DNA of 64,000 nt from JAWXBM01 sp964470455 (GCA_964470455.1 CAYYCX010000008.1:1-64000); one strand, 5' to 3'; shown: positions 28,287-37,573, counted from the first letter of the stretch. Notes: generated by a model not told the origin, from the letters alone. Program-made: numbers and translations.

Positions 28287-29987
28287 ATGTACGCCAAGCT
28301 TGTCGCCTGCCTGATCCTGTTGTTGCCGGGCCTTCCCGCCTTTGCCGGGATCATCGTGCCACCGGGTGTCCATACGGTTGGCAACAATGCCGCGATATGC
28401 GATTACCCCACGCTGCAAGCGGCCATCGATGATGCCGCCAGCGGCGATACCATCCGGGTGCAAACCATCAACTATGCGCTGCCCACCGGCATTACCATCA
28501 GCAACAAGTCGCTGACTGTGGTTGGCGGCTACAGCGACTGCAATGACACCACGGCCGATCCCGACCAGCCCACCACCCTCACCGAAGGCGGAGCCAGCAC
28601 CGTGCTCACGGTGAGCAGCGTGATTGCCGGCGTGCAGAACGTTTGGCTGCGGAATTTTGTGCTGCGCTCCGGCGACGGCGGGGCCAACAAAGGCGGCGGG
28701 GTCGACCTCAGCGGTGGCGTAACGCTGCGGCTGGACAATGTCGAGGTGCGTGAAAATGAAGCCCAGTATGGCGGCGGCATCCGCATTCATGGTGGCCCGC
28801 CGCACCCGACCCTGAGGCTGGAAGGCGGCAGCCTCATCGGTGGGGTCGGGCCGTTCGACATGCACAACAATGCCTTCCAGAGTGGCGGGGGTATTTATTG
28901 CAGCGACGGAGGAGTGATTGAATGGCTGGATGCCAGCATCAACTTCAATACCGCCTCGCAAGGTGGAGGTGTTTACCTGAGCAATTGCAGTCTCACCACA
29001 CCGGCCATCACCGGCGGCGAGCTGAGAACCACGGAAATCAGGGGCAACCGGGTGCTATTTGGCGGTGGCGGCCTCGTTGCGCAGGCCAACTCGACGGTGA
29101 CCCTGGCAAGCCAGCTGAACCGCCAGATCACCATCGTCGCCAACCATGCAGACTTTGATGGTGCTGGCGTGCTGCTGAACGGTTCTTTCCTTTCCGCCGA
29201 CGGCGTGCATTTCGAGTCGAATAACGCGGGGCAGTCCGGCGGAGCCATCTACGCCACCAATTCCGAGGCAACCCTGACACGTGGGGCCGACGACAACAGC
29301 AACTGCCCCAGCCCGCCGCGCTGCGCGCGCCTGAGTTTCAACGTAGCCGGGACAACGGGTGGAGGTATTTCGGCGTTCAATGGTTCCAACATTTACCTGA
29401 TTGGCGTATTCATGGAAGCGAACCAGGCATCGTCGATTGCCGCCCTGCTGTCTTCACTGGGTTCCGCGGTTGTGCTGCGTGACGTGCAGCTGGTCCGCAA
29501 TGTGGCAGCCAACCCCGGCGGCACGCGGCTTTTTCACTCCTATGACGGCAGCCTGGGGCTACGCAACGTGACCACAACCGGCAACGACGTGCACTTTGTG
29601 TTCGAGCTGGAGAACAACGCCATGTTGCTGGCGCGCGACAGCATTTTCTGGGAACCGGAAGCCGTCATCCTGTCGACGGATGGCACGGAAACGCTGGACC
29701 TCAGCTGCAACAATGCGTCGGAAGACATCAGTTTTCCCGGCGCGGCAACGCATGATCCGGGATTCCGCTACTCGCTGGAGCGAGGTCCGGTTTATCCGCC
29801 GATGCGGCTGGCTGGCGACTCGGCCAATATCGACCGCTGTTCCGAACTTCCGGTGGTGGGGGTGGTGGACATCAGCGGCGCAGCACGACTGGTGGACGTA
29901 CCCGGCATCGCCAATGGTGCCGGTGCGCAGGACCGCGGCGCATTTGAGTACGAACCGCCCCTGTTTGCCGATGGTTTTGAGGACTGA
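28287..29987 (+). CDS. Secreted right-handed beta-helix protein ending in FADGFED
   Basis: The protein is 566 residues from ATG 28287, with a clear signal peptide (MYAKLVACLILLLPGLPAFA). The body repeats short GGG(I/V)-rich turns (GGGVDLSGG, YGGGIRIHGG, SGGGIYCSDGG, SQGGGVYLSNC, TGGGISAFNG) typical of pectate-lyase-like or polymorphic outer-membrane beta-helices. No catalytic motif was recognised. The C-terminus PPLFADGFED matches that of the hydrolase ending at 13802. It is divergent from the queuosine-precursor transporter. Confidence 0.75.
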   Translation: MYAKLVACLILLLPGLPAFAGIIVPPGVHTVGNNAAICDYPTLQAAIDDAASGDTIRVQTINYALPTGITISNKSLTVVGGYSDCNDTTADPDQPTTLTEGGASTVLTVSSVIAGVQNVWLRNFVLRSGDGGANKGGGVDLSGGVTLRLDNVEVRENEAQYGGGIRIHGGPPHPTLRLEGGSLIGGVGPFDMHNNAFQSGGGIYCSDGGVIEWLDASINFNTASQGGGVYLSNCSLTTPAITGGELRTTEIRGNRVLFGGGGLVAQANSTVTLASQLNRQITIVANHADFDGAGVLLNGSFLSADGVHFESNNAGQSGGAIYATNSEATLTRGADDNSNCPSPPRCARLSFNVAGTTGGGISAFNGSNIYLIGVFMEANQASSIAALLSSLGSAVVLRDVQLVRNVAANPGGTRLFHSYDGSLGLRNVTTTGNDVHFVFELENNAMLLARDSIFWEPEAVILSTDGTETLDLSCNNASEDISFPGAATHDPGFRYSLERGPVYPPMRLAGDSANIDRCSELPVVGVVDISGAARLVDVPGIANGAGAQDRGAFEYEPPLFADGFED

Positions 29988-30099
29988 AGCCGTTGCAGCC
30001 CTTGATTCGAATCCGAAGTACCATGGGCACAGGTACTTGAATGGCGCCTGGCCCAACTGATGATGGCCAGGGTCACTGAATCTTCGGGAATCCGGACGC

Positions 30100-32499
30100 A
30101 TGCAGGCAGTGGACGACTGGCAGGAACTGAACCGGCAGCTTGAAATGCTGCTGGACCAGGACACTGCCGACCGGCTGCGCAGCCTGGATGAACTGGCGGC
30201 CAGCGATCCGGCTAAAGCGCAGCGCCTGCAACGGTTACTGGCGGGTATCACCCGCAGTGAGCCTTTGGAACAGTTGGGTGCGGTTGGCCTGGTGCAGGAA
30301 GCCCTGCAGTCACTGGAAACCCTCGGCCCTGGTGACACGCTGGGCGACTGGACCTTGCAACGGCGGATCGGCCGCGGCGGCATGGCCGAGGTATTTGAAG
30401 CCAGCCGCCAGATCGGCGGCACCGGGCAACGCGCAGCCATCAAGCTGATGGCCATGGGCCTCGGCAGCGAAGAGCAACGCCGCCGGTTCCGGCAGGAAAC
30501 CGCCATCCTGGCGCGCGTCGACGATGCCCGGCTGTCGCGTTTGATCGATGCCGGCACGGCTGCCGACGGGCGCCCCTGGCTGGCCATGGAGTTCATCGAC
30601 GGCCGGCCCATCGACCAGGCATGCCAGGCGGAATCGATGGGTTTGCGCGAACGCGTGGCGCTGTTGATCGAGGTGGCCCGCGCGGTGGATTCCTGCCATC
30701 GCGCGCTGGTGGTGCACCGCGACCTGAAGCCTTCCAACGTCTTCGTAACCGCGCAGGGCGAGGTCAGGCTGCTGGATTTCGGCATCGCCAAAGTGGTGGA
30801 ACCCCAGCCGGACCCGGCTGGCTTTACCACCCGCTTCGTCTCCGGCGCGTACACCCTGCGTTTCAGCAGCCCCGAACAACTGCAGTCCCTGCCCACCGGG
30901 GTTGATTGCGACGTGTACCAGCTCGGCTTGCTGCTGTACCTGCTGCTGACTGGCCGGCATGCGTTTGAATCCCGGGCGCATGAGCCGCTGGGCCTGCTGC
31001 GCGCGATGCAGCAGGGCGCGGCCCCGCCGAGCAGCGTGGCTTCCGGGCCAACTCCCGGGCCAACCCACTGGCCAACCCACGGGCCAACTCCCGGGCCGGG
31101 CCCTGGCGGGAACTGGGCGAAGCGGCTGCGCGGCGACCTCGATGCCATCATGCTGCGGGCGCTGGAGTTTCGCCCCGCTGACCGCTACCCCGGTGCTCGC
31201 GAGCTGGCCGATGACTTGCAGGCCTGGCTGGACGGGTATCCTGTCAGCGCCCGCAGCCACACCACCTGGTACCGCGCCCGGCGCTACGTTCGGCGCCATT
31301 GGCTCGGTGTCGCAATGGTGATGTTCACTTTCCTGCTGGTTAGCGGCTACGCCGCCACCGTCACCTGGCAGTCACAGCGCCTGGCCGAGCAACGCAACCA
31401 GGCCGAAGCCGCGAAGCTTCAGGCCGAAACCATTCGGGATTTCCTGCTGCAGGTTTTTGGTTCGGTGGATCCGCAATCCCAGGTGAGCCGCGGCAAGACC
31501 ATTGAACAGCTGCTGATGGAGGGGGTGCAGCGAGCGCGGACAGAATATGTGGACCAGCCCCTGGTGGCTGCGCAGCTGTTGGTGGATATGGCTGACGTGC
31601 TGGCGCGCAGGGGCAGGCTGGATGAAGCGCGATCAGCATTTGAAGATGCGCTGCGCATGCGCACAGCCGTGTTGGGTGTTGACCATGCGGATACGCTGGC
31701 GGCAGGGGCGCTGCTGGGTGATGTGTTGTATCGCCTGGGTGATGGCGACGCAGCGCTGGCGCTGTTGCGGCGCAATCTGGAAACGGCCCAGCAGGTTACC
31801 GGCGGCAGTCCCGATGCAGTCATTGACGCCCTGACAGCGCTTGGGCCAGTGGAGTCGGTGCACGGCGACATGGTACAAGCCGAAGCACAGATGCGCCGCG
31901 CACTGGAATTGCAGTCCGCGCTTTATCCGCAGGAACCCCCGGATACCGAACAGGCATTGCGGCGTGCCCTGATCCTCAACCAGCTGGGCGTGGTGCTGAT
32001 GCGTGCCGAACGGTTTGAGGAAGCGATGGAAGTTCAGCAACAAAGTCTTGCCACCTACGAGAAATTCGCCGGCCGCCTCGACAGCCGCACACTGGAGGCG
32101 CGCAAGAATCTTTCCTATGCCCATCGCATGCTGCTGCAGCCGGCGGAAGCCCGGCGTTTGCTGGAAGTAACCCTGGCGGACGAACGTGAGCTGTACGATG
32201 GCGCTCACTGGCAAATAGCCTATACCCTGGGGCACCTGGCCAACCTGGCCAGCGACGTCAAGGATTACCCCGAATCCATCCGGCTGTGGCAGGAAGCCGA
32301 AACGGAAACGCGCGCGGCCATGGGCGATGATTACTATTGGATTAACAGTGCCCGGATGGGCCGGGCGCGCAGCATGTTGCGGAATAACCAGGTTCAGGAA
32401 GGCCGGGCGCTGTTGCTGGAAGTGATCAATTCGCCCAATGCGGACCCCGCCATAGTCAAACGTGCCGGGGAGCTGCTGGCCACTTTTCCCGGCGAATGA
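30100..32499 (+). CDS. Ser/Thr protein kinase with C-terminal membrane helix and TPRs
   Basis: This is a 799-residue Hanks-type kinase with a glycine loop (IGRGGMAEVFEA), AAIKLM, catalytic HRDLKPSN (Asp208) and DFG (Asp226). A proline/threonine-rich stretch encoded by a short tandem repeat (31047-31100) follows the kinase C-lobe. One membrane helix (VAMVMFTFLLVSGYAA, near 405-420) precedes TPR-like repeats. The sigma factor gene converges on it with only 2 bases between stops. Kinase/Sig-70_X6 pairs are known in Xanthomonadales and suggest a shared signalling circuit. Confidence 0.9.
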   Translation: MQAVDDWQELNRQLEMLLDQDTADRLRSLDELAASDPAKAQRLQRLLAGITRSEPLEQLGAVGLVQEALQSLETLGPGDTLGDWTLQRRIGRGGMAEVFEASRQIGGTGQRAAIKLMAMGLGSEEQRRRFRQETAILARVDDARLSRLIDAGTAADGRPWLAMEFIDGRPIDQACQAESMGLRERVALLIEVARAVDSCHRALVVHRDLKPSNVFVTAQGEVRLLDFGIAKVVEPQPDPAGFTTRFVSGAYTLRFSSPEQLQSLPTGVDCDVYQLGLLLYLLLTGRHAFESRAHEPLGLLRAMQQGAAPPSSVASGPTPGPTHWPTHGPTPGPGPGGNWAKRLRGDLDAIMLRALEFRPADRYPGARELADDLQAWLDGYPVSARSHTTWYRARRYVRRHWLGVAMVMFTFLLVSGYAATVTWQSQRLAEQRNQAEAAKLQAETIRDFLLQVFGSVDPQSQVSRGKTIEQLLMEGVQRARTEYVDQPLVAAQLLVDMADVLARRGRLDEARSAFEDALRMRTAVLGVDHADTLAAGALLGDVLYRLGDGDAALALLRRNLETAQQVTGGSPDAVIDALTALGPVESVHGDMVQAEAQMRRALELQSALYPQEPPDTEQALRRALILNQLGVVLMRAERFEEAMEVQQQSLATYEKFAGRLDSRTLEARKNLSYAHRMLLQPAEARRLLEVTLADERELYDGAHWQIAYTLGHLANLASDVKDYPESIRLWQEAETETRAAMGDDYYWINSARMGRARSMLRNNQVQEGRALLLEVINSPNADPAIVKRAGELLATFPGE

Positions 32500-32501
32500 G
32501 G

Positions 32502-33125
32502 CTATTGGGCTGAGGTAGCTGGATAAACCAGCGCCTCGGTCATCCAGGCCCGCGCCCGCAGCCAGTCGCGTTGCAGCTGGCGCGGCGTCACTTCAAGCAG
32601 CAGCGCAATCTCGTCCAGGCCAAGCCCCACGTACACCCGCAGGTGAATCAGCTCCACCAGGCGCGGCTCCTGCTGCTCCAGCCAGAGCAGGGCATCGTCC
32701 ATAGCCACCAGGGTTTCCGGCTGCTCCAGGTCGATCAACCCCTCGGCAGTGAGTTCAACCTGGACACGGTCGCCACCCCTTTTGCCCGCCAGCCGCGCCC
32801 GCGCATAGTCCACCACAACCTGCCGCATGGTTAGTGCCGCCAGGGCAAAGAAATGCCGCCGCCCGGTGAGGTTCAGCGCCTCGTTGCCCACCAGCTTGGC
32901 ATAGGCTTCGTGAACCACTGCCGTGGGGTTGAGGGTCTGGTGGGAAGAACGGGCCAGCAACTGGCGCGCCACCGGTTTCAGTTCACCGTAAACCAGCGCG
33001 AATGCCTGGTCGAGTTGCGCACGGGAGCTGTCAGCCGAATTCAGGATCACCGTGATCGAGGCGCCATCCAGCCCAGCAGCCAGCTGCTCGCCAGGCAAGC
33101 CCTCGGCCTTGTCCAAATCCGCCAT
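32502..33125 (-). CDS. ECF-type RNA polymerase sigma factor (Sig-70_X6 kind)
   Basis: The 207-residue protein has region 2 (LVYGELKPVARQLL, HEAYAKLVG) and region 4 (LIHLRVYVGLGLDEIALLLEVTPRQLQRDW) of ECF-like sigma factors. The wording HFFALAALTMRQVVVDYAR is typical of the TIGR02999 subgroup, which usually lies beside a TPR-bearing Ser/Thr kinase, as here. It presumably steers polymerase to a small regulon under kinase control; this is inference. Confidence 0.85.
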   Translation of the reverse strand: MADLDKAEGLPGEQLAAGLDGASITVILNSADSSRAQLDQAFALVYGELKPVARQLLARSSHQTLNPTAVVHEAYAKLVGNEALNLTGRRHFFALAALTMRQVVVDYARARLAGKRGGDRVQVELTAEGLIDLEQPETLVAMDDALLWLEQQEPRLVELIHLRVYVGLGLDEIALLLEVTPRQLQRDWLRARAWMTEALVYPATSAQ

Positions 33126-33197
33126 TGCCGGCGCTCCGGTTGTTCAATTTGCTGACCTGCCTAGCATAGACCAACTTGCCGGGTAGCAGGAACGTCA

Positions 33198-33540
33198 CGC
33201 CGGACTACGATCAGGGCCGGGATTCAATACCATGCGGAAGATGGATGCCGGCTCGGGGGCCGGCATGACGGAGTAGTAACGTCTTCCCGGTTTTTCTCCC
33301 CGTCATCCCGGCGCAGGCCGGGATCCAATACCACGCCGACAAATGGATGCCGGGTCAAGCCCGGCATGACGGGTTAGTTGCGCAAACCCTGCCACTTCTG
33401 ACCGTCATCCCGGCCTTCCCTCCGCGTCATCCCGGCCTTCTCTCACCGTCATCCCGACCTTCTCTCACCGTCATCCCGACCTTCTCTCCCCGTCATCCCG
33501 GCGCAGGCCGGGATCCAATAACCCACCAAAGCCGCATTCC
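33198..33540. repeat. Dispersed hairpin repeat array
   Basis: Several units occur in a row: 'gtcatcccggcgcaggccgggatcca' hairpins at about 33303-33328 and 33492-33517, 'gatgccgggtcaagcccggcatgacgg' at 33345-33370, and four short 'ccgtcatcccgaccttctct' direct repeats at 33400-33490. No gene is present in the block. It separates the sigma factor gene from the antiporter gene. Confidence 0.85.
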
Positions 33541-33641
33541 AGCTCCCTACCCGGCAACCAGCCCCATGTGCGGAAACGTTTGCGAGGAGTAGAATGTCCG
33601 TCGATTCGTGGAGGCCGTGAACTTCCACACCAAAGGACATC

Positions 33642-34916
33642 ATGCACTTCATAGCTATAGCCGCCGATGTTGCGGCCGCTGCGGCGTCCAACGCCGAAGC
33701 CACCAGCACTGGCCCCACCCTGGGCGGTATTCCCATCAGCTTTTTCCTGTTTGCCCTCACCCTGCTGGGCGTGGCGGTGTTTCACCACCACACGCTGCGG
33801 GTGGCGCTCACCGGGCTGCTGGTCATCACGGTTTACAAGCTGGTATTCACCGGCTTTGATGGCATACCGGGCCTGCCAGGCCTCGGCCACCACATCGCGC
33901 ACGAGTGGGTGGTGCTGGCCAACCTCTTTGGCCTGCTGGTGGGCTTTGCGTTGCTGGCCGATCATTTCGAGAAAAGCCACATACCCGGCCTGTTGCCGGC
34001 CGTGCTGCCCGATGACTGGCGCGGCCCGGCGGTGTTGCTGGTGCTGGTTTTCGTGCTGTCCAGTTTCCTCGACAACATCGCCGCAGCCATCATTGGCGGC
34101 ACCGTGGCGGGCACCGTCTTTCGCGGCCGCGTGCACATCGGATATCTCGCTGCCATCGTGGCGGCTTCCAATGCCGGCGGCTCGGGCAGCGTGGTGGGCG
34201 ATACCACCACCACCATGATGTGGATCGAAGGCATTTCGCCCAAAGAAGTGCTTACCGCCTACCTGCCGGCCGTCGTGGCCTTGCTGGTGTTTGCCATTCC
34301 GGCCTCGCTCGTGCAGCAGCGGCATTCGCCCATCGTGTGCGACCCGCCCGCCGGGCTGCGCATCGACTGGTCGCGCCTGGCCATCGTCGGCATCGTGCTG
34401 ATATCAGCGATTGGCGTGAATGTGACCGTCAACACCCAGTTCCGCGAAGTTTCCGACAGCTTCCCCTTCCTCGCCATAGCGGTGTGGACCGCCCTGCTGG
34501 TCACCACCCCCTGGCGCGCTCCGGCCTGGGGCCTGCTGCCCGGTTCGGTGAAAGGCAGCCTGTTCCTGCTCAGCCTGGTGTTGTGCGCATCCATGATGCC
34601 GGTGGAAAGCCTGCCGCACCCGAGCTGGGAATCCACCCTGGGCCTCGGGTTTGTGTCCGCCGTGTTTGACAACATTCCCCTCACCAAGCTGGCGCTGGAG
34701 CAGGGCGGCTATGACTGGGGCATCCTGGCGTACGCCGTGGGTTTTGGCGGCTCCATGATCTGGTTCGGCTCATCCGCCGGCGTGGCGCTTTCCAACATGT
34801 ACGCCGAGGCGCGTTCGGTGGTGGCCTGGATGCGCTATGGCTGGTTCGTGATGCTGGGCTACGTGGCCGGGTTCGCCGCTTACCTGGCGTTGATCGGGTT
34901 CCAGGCTGCTGGGTGA
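33642..34916 (+). CDS. NhaD-like / ion transporter superfamily antiporter
   Basis: This 424-residue membrane protein has about eleven helices. The paired signature loops SSFLDNIAAAIIGG and SAVFDNIPLTKLALEQGG and the stretch GSGSVVGDTTTTMMWIEG fit the NhaD/arsenite/citrate ion transporter superfamily, with Asp-Asn residues in the discontinuous helices. A Na+/H+ antiporter role is most likely, but a carboxylate carrier cannot be excluded. The start at 33642 is preceded by aaagga at a good distance. Confidence 0.78.
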   Translation: MHFIAIAADVAAAAASNAEATSTGPTLGGIPISFFLFALTLLGVAVFHHHTLRVALTGLLVITVYKLVFTGFDGIPGLPGLGHHIAHEWVVLANLFGLLVGFALLADHFEKSHIPGLLPAVLPDDWRGPAVLLVLVFVLSSFLDNIAAAIIGGTVAGTVFRGRVHIGYLAAIVAASNAGGSGSVVGDTTTTMMWIEGISPKEVLTAYLPAVVALLVFAIPASLVQQRHSPIVCDPPAGLRIDWSRLAIVGIVLISAIGVNVTVNTQFREVSDSFPFLAIAVWTALLVTTPWRAPAWGLLPGSVKGSLFLLSLVLCASMMPVESLPHPSWESTLGLGFVSAVFDNIPLTKLALEQGGYDWGILAYAVGFGGSMIWFGSSAGVALSNMYAEARSVVAWMRYGWFVMLGYVAGFAAYLALIGFQAAG

Positions 34917-34982
34917 TCGTCACCCCGGCTCCGTTCTTTCCTCGCGTCACCCCGGCCCCCGAGCCGGGGTCAATCGCCCGGA
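34917..34982. repeat. Hairpin repeat between convergent genes
   Basis: Two 'cgtcaccccggc' starts are followed by a stem ccggcccccgagccgggg, a variant of the dispersed family. It lies between the convergent antiporter gene and the orphan antitoxin gene. Confidence 0.75.
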
Positions 34983-35255
34983 TCAAGTCTTGTAGTTGCC
35001 CAGCTCCTCACGCACCACCCGCCGCAACGATTCCTCCGTGAGCGGTTCTTCCTGGAGATAACTCCTCAACGCAGCATTGATGAGCGTTTGGTAACCCGAG
35101 CCGGTTTCACCGGCGCGCGCCCGGAATGCCTCCAGCACGGCATTGTCCAGCATGATGGTGATACGGGTTTTGCCCGCAGCCTCGCCTTGCAGTTGGGCAA
35201 GATGCGGCACATCTTTCGCCCGCCTGGCATTCTTGAAGTCATATTCCTTGCGCAT
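34983..35255 (-). CDS. Orphan BrnA-type antitoxin
   Basis: The 90-residue protein has the BrnA layout: N-terminal EYDFKNARRAKDVPHLAQL, then a ribbon-helix-helix (TRITIMLDNAVLEAFRARAGETGSGYQTLINAALRSYL). BrnA normally follows BrnT, a ribonuclease toxin, whose N-terminal WD.KN..N..KHG pattern is not found upstream. A palindrome typical of an RHH operator is still there at 35304-35328. An intact, different BrnT-BrnA pair lies at 39199-39701. Confidence 0.75.
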   Translation of the reverse strand: MRKEYDFKNARRAKDVPHLAQLQGEAAGKTRITIMLDNAVLEAFRARAGETGSGYQTLINAALRSYLQEEPLTEESLRRVVREELGNYKT

Positions 35256-35303
35256 GTTTAATTTGCTAGGTTTCGCAGGTCGTCAAACTTCAGCATAAAC
35301 CAA

Positions 35304-35328
35304 AGTATACATATTGAATATGCATACT
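35304..35328. promoter_or_regulatory. Palindromic operator upstream of the orphan antitoxin
   Basis: Arms agtatacatatt and aatatgcatact (11 of 12 positions complementary) flank one central base, about 50 bases before the antitoxin start. It is probably the autoregulatory site of the BrnA-like RHH protein. Confidence 0.5.
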
Positions 35329-35439
35329 TAAATCGAGTTGTTTGCCCTTCTCAGCCGAACGGTTCTAAACTGAACCAATCAGTGCGCCGCCAGGGGAGCA
35401 GGGAGCGCGGCGTCAGGTAATGCACTTGAGCAAGGGGCC

Positions 35440-36195
35440 ATGGAAAAGGATACCGCCAGGCTGTTCGGCACCACCGTCGTGATTACCGCCGCCATTATTG
35501 GCGGTGCGTACCTGCTGGACAGGGCCAACAGAACCAACCGCCCGCTGCCGCCCGAACAGGCTACCTGGACAGAACTGACACCTGGCGGTGATGTACGTCA
35601 CCCCGGCTCGCCCTTTTCAGAACGTCACCCCGGACAGCGCGAAGGGCGTGATCCGGGATCCAATTCCCCGCAACCCATGGATGCCCGTTCGGGGGCTGCC
35701 ATGACGGCAGGAACCAACATTCCCGCGGAAACTTCCGCCGAAGGCATCATCGTGTGCCAGCACCCCGAGCACGGCACCGTCTACACCAACGCCCCCAGCT
35801 GTGACGAGGTGGATTACGACAACCGCCTGTCCCAGGCCGAACCCTTTGCGCCCATCCCCAACCCCGGCCGGTACAACAACAGCGATTACCAGACACCGGA
35901 CCGGCAAGCGGAGAACAGCCGAAGCAACAGGAAGAAGCCAACCACCCTGAACGTTTGCGACAAAACCGTTCTCCGCATGCACGGCCGGTCACCGCCCAGC
36001 GGCCTGAACCAGAGTTGCAAGTTCGCAGTGGGAAAGGCCTATGAGTTCGAGCGCAATCTGGCCTCTACTGACAACCCGGGGGAAAGCGCCTGGCTGGAGA
36101 ACTACTGCAAGTGGGTTCGAGAATCCCGGATTGAGGATTGCGATCTATCCGAAGTAACTTACTGTTTCTCAAAACATTGTCCGCTCATCTACTGA
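35440..36195 (+). CDS. Membrane-anchored protein of unknown function with embedded repeat
   Basis: The 251-residue protein has one N-terminal helix (FGTTVVITAAIIGGAYLL, about 9-26). Next comes a stretch of about 38 residues translated from the dispersed hairpin repeat (35596-35709; peptide HPGSPFSERHPGQREGRDP). After that come a Cys-containing segment (CQHPEHGTVYTNAPSCDEV) reminiscent of DUF4124-like domains and a Cys-rich C-terminus (CKWVRESRIEDCDL, CFSKHCPLIY). No function is recognised. It is probably exported or periplasmic. Confidence 0.6.
   Translation: MEKDTARLFGTTVVITAAIIGGAYLLDRANRTNRPLPPEQATWTELTPGGDVRHPGSPFSERHPGQREGRDPGSNSPQPMDARSGAAMTAGTNIPAETSAEGIIVCQHPEHGTVYTNAPSCDEVDYDNRLSQAEPFAPIPNPGRYNNSDYQTPDRQAENSRSNRKKPTTLNVCDKTVLRMHGRSPPSGLNQSCKFAVGKAYEFERNLASTDNPGESAWLENYCKWVRESRIEDCDLSEVTYCFSKHCPLIY
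35596..35709. repeat. Dispersed hairpin repeat inserted in frame in a gene
   Basis: The order cgtcaccccgg ... gtgatccgggatccaatt ... ggatgcccgttcgggggctg ccatgacgg matches the intergenic array at 33303-33370 unit by unit. It is about 114 bases, a multiple of three, and leaves the frame open. Confidence 0.75.
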
Positions 36196-36233
36196 AGCCG
36201 AAAGCGATGTTATTAGCACTTAAGCCCTCAAAC

Positions 36234-36258
36234 GTTAATAACGCCTGGTGTTATTAAC
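36234..36258. promoter_or_regulatory. Inverted repeat upstream of fic
   Basis: The perfect 9-base arms gttaataac and gttattaac are separated by 7 bases, just after the preceding gene. It could be a terminator of that gene (no T tract follows) or an operator. Confidence 0.4.
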
Positions 36259-36324
36259 CCTGAAGAAGATAAGCACCCATCGTTCATTTAGCCCAATTCA
36301 GTGAAGGGGACTGGAATCACTAAC

Positions 36325-36370
36325 TTCTCAAAATGCCAATAAAATGAGAAATACATAGAAATACTTCTCA
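36325..36370. promoter_or_regulatory. Repeated ttctca / tgagaa boxes before fic
   Basis: The boxes are ttctca at 36325-36330, tgagaa at 36345-36350 and ttctca at 36365-36370, evenly spaced by 20 bases, about two helical turns. The AT-rich context before the Fic start suggests a repressor site overlapping the promoter. The same box in inverted form flanks the MNT gene operator at 61198-61235. Confidence 0.45.
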
Positions 36371-36423
36371 ATAATGTCTATATTTGAGCACTTAAACGGA
36401 AACTCGCACAAAAAAGCATAAAG

Positions 36424-37506
36424 ATGAGCGCATTCACTCCATTCGATTTCCCGCCCAAAGCCCCGCTGGAAACAGCCGCAGTGCTGCGGGCTTTGGTTCC
36501 GGCTCATCGTTACCTGGCCGAATTGAAAGGGCTGGCCCGCTCCATTCCCAATGAGGGCTTGCTGATCTCCACTTTGTCCCTGCAGGAAGCCCAGAGCAGT
36601 TCGGAAATCGAAAACATCATCACCACTCAGGATGCGCTCTACAAATACCAGATCCAGCCGCAAAACGCCGACCCGGTGAGCAAGGAAGTGGCACGTTACG
36701 CAATCGGGCTGGAAATTGGCGCACGTGCGGTCAGGGCCAGCGGTTTGCTGACACTGAATACCATTCTTGCAGTTCAGCAGGCACTGGAAGGCAACACAGC
36801 CGGCTTCCGCAAAACCCCCGGCACCGTACTGAAAAACCAGCAGACCGGAGAGGTGGTGTTCACCCCGCCTACACCGGAAAAGATCGATGGCCTGATGAAT
36901 GAGCTGGAGCGGTTCATTCATGCCGATTCACCACTCGATCCATTGGTGAAAATGGCACTGGTTCACCACCAGTTTGAAACCATCCATCCGTTCTACGACG
37001 GCAACGGACGCACCGGCCGGATCATCAATATCCTCTACCTGCTGAAAGAGCAGTTGCTCGATACACCCATCCTGTACCTCAGCCGATACATCAGTCACAA
37101 CAAGGCCGGGTACTACCAAGGCCTGCAGCAGGTGCGGGAAAACAACGGATGGGAGCCGTGGTTGGTATACATGCTGAAGGGCGTGGCAGTGACAGCGCAG
37201 CACACATCGCGCCTGGTGTTAGGCATCGGCGACCTGCTGCAAAAGCACAAACAGCAGATTCGCGCCAACTACAAGTTTTACAGCCAGGACCTCATCAACA
37301 ACATCTTCCACCACCCCTACACCAAAGTGGCGTTCCTGGAGCGTGACCTCGATGTGTCGCGGGCCACAGCCACACGCTACCTGGATGCCATGGCTAAAGA
37401 TGGCATTCTCACCAAGCGGCGACTGGGCAGGGAGAACTACTACATCAATCGGGAGCTGGTGGATTTGCTGTTCAACTTGCCGGCGCTGGGTCGTGAATTG
37501 CCGTGA
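36424..37506 (+). CDS. Fic-domain AMP transferase with its own inhibitory helix
   Basis: The 360-residue protein has the full Fic motif HPFYDGNGRTGR (188-199), expected to transfer AMP from ATP to target hydroxyls. An inhibitory motif S-x3-E-N is present at residues 59-64 (SSEIEN), which makes this a class II, self-restrained Fic protein that needs no separate antitoxin. An N-terminal Fic_N region and a C-terminal winged helix (ATRYLDAMAKDGILTKRRLG) complete the usual layout. Its stop overlaps a remnant of another Fic gene's end (37499-37573), so its own 3' end may come from recombination. Confidence 0.88.
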   Translation: MSAFTPFDFPPKAPLETAAVLRALVPAHRYLAELKGLARSIPNEGLLISTLSLQEAQSSSEIENIITTQDALYKYQIQPQNADPVSKEVARYAIGLEIGARAVRASGLLTLNTILAVQQALEGNTAGFRKTPGTVLKNQQTGEVVFTPPTPEKIDGLMNELERFIHADSPLDPLVKMALVHHQFETIHPFYDGNGRTGRIINILYLLKEQLLDTPILYLSRYISHNKAGYYQGLQQVRENNGWEPWLVYMLKGVAVTAQHTSRLVLGIGDLLQKHKQQIRANYKFYSQDLINNIFHHPYTKVAFLERDLDVSRATATRYLDAMAKDGILTKRRLGRENYYINRELVDLLFNLPALGRELP

Positions 37507-37573
37507 CCGGGACCGGGTGTTTGCCTACCAGGCCTATGTGGCGATACTCAATGAAGGGGCGGTGCCGTTATAA
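37499..37573 (+). pseudogene. C-terminal remnant of a second Fic gene
   Basis: In another frame than the intact gene, this stretch encodes CRDRDRVFAYQAYVAILNEG, then AVPL and stop. It is about 85 percent identical to the end of the remnant at 38931-39098. It has no start and cannot be expressed on its own. Confidence 0.7.

Noticed and set aside
33400..33490. Four short direct repeats as a CRISPR array
   Set aside because: Units are about 20 bases without spacers of constant length and belong to the dispersed hairpin family; no cas genes nearby.
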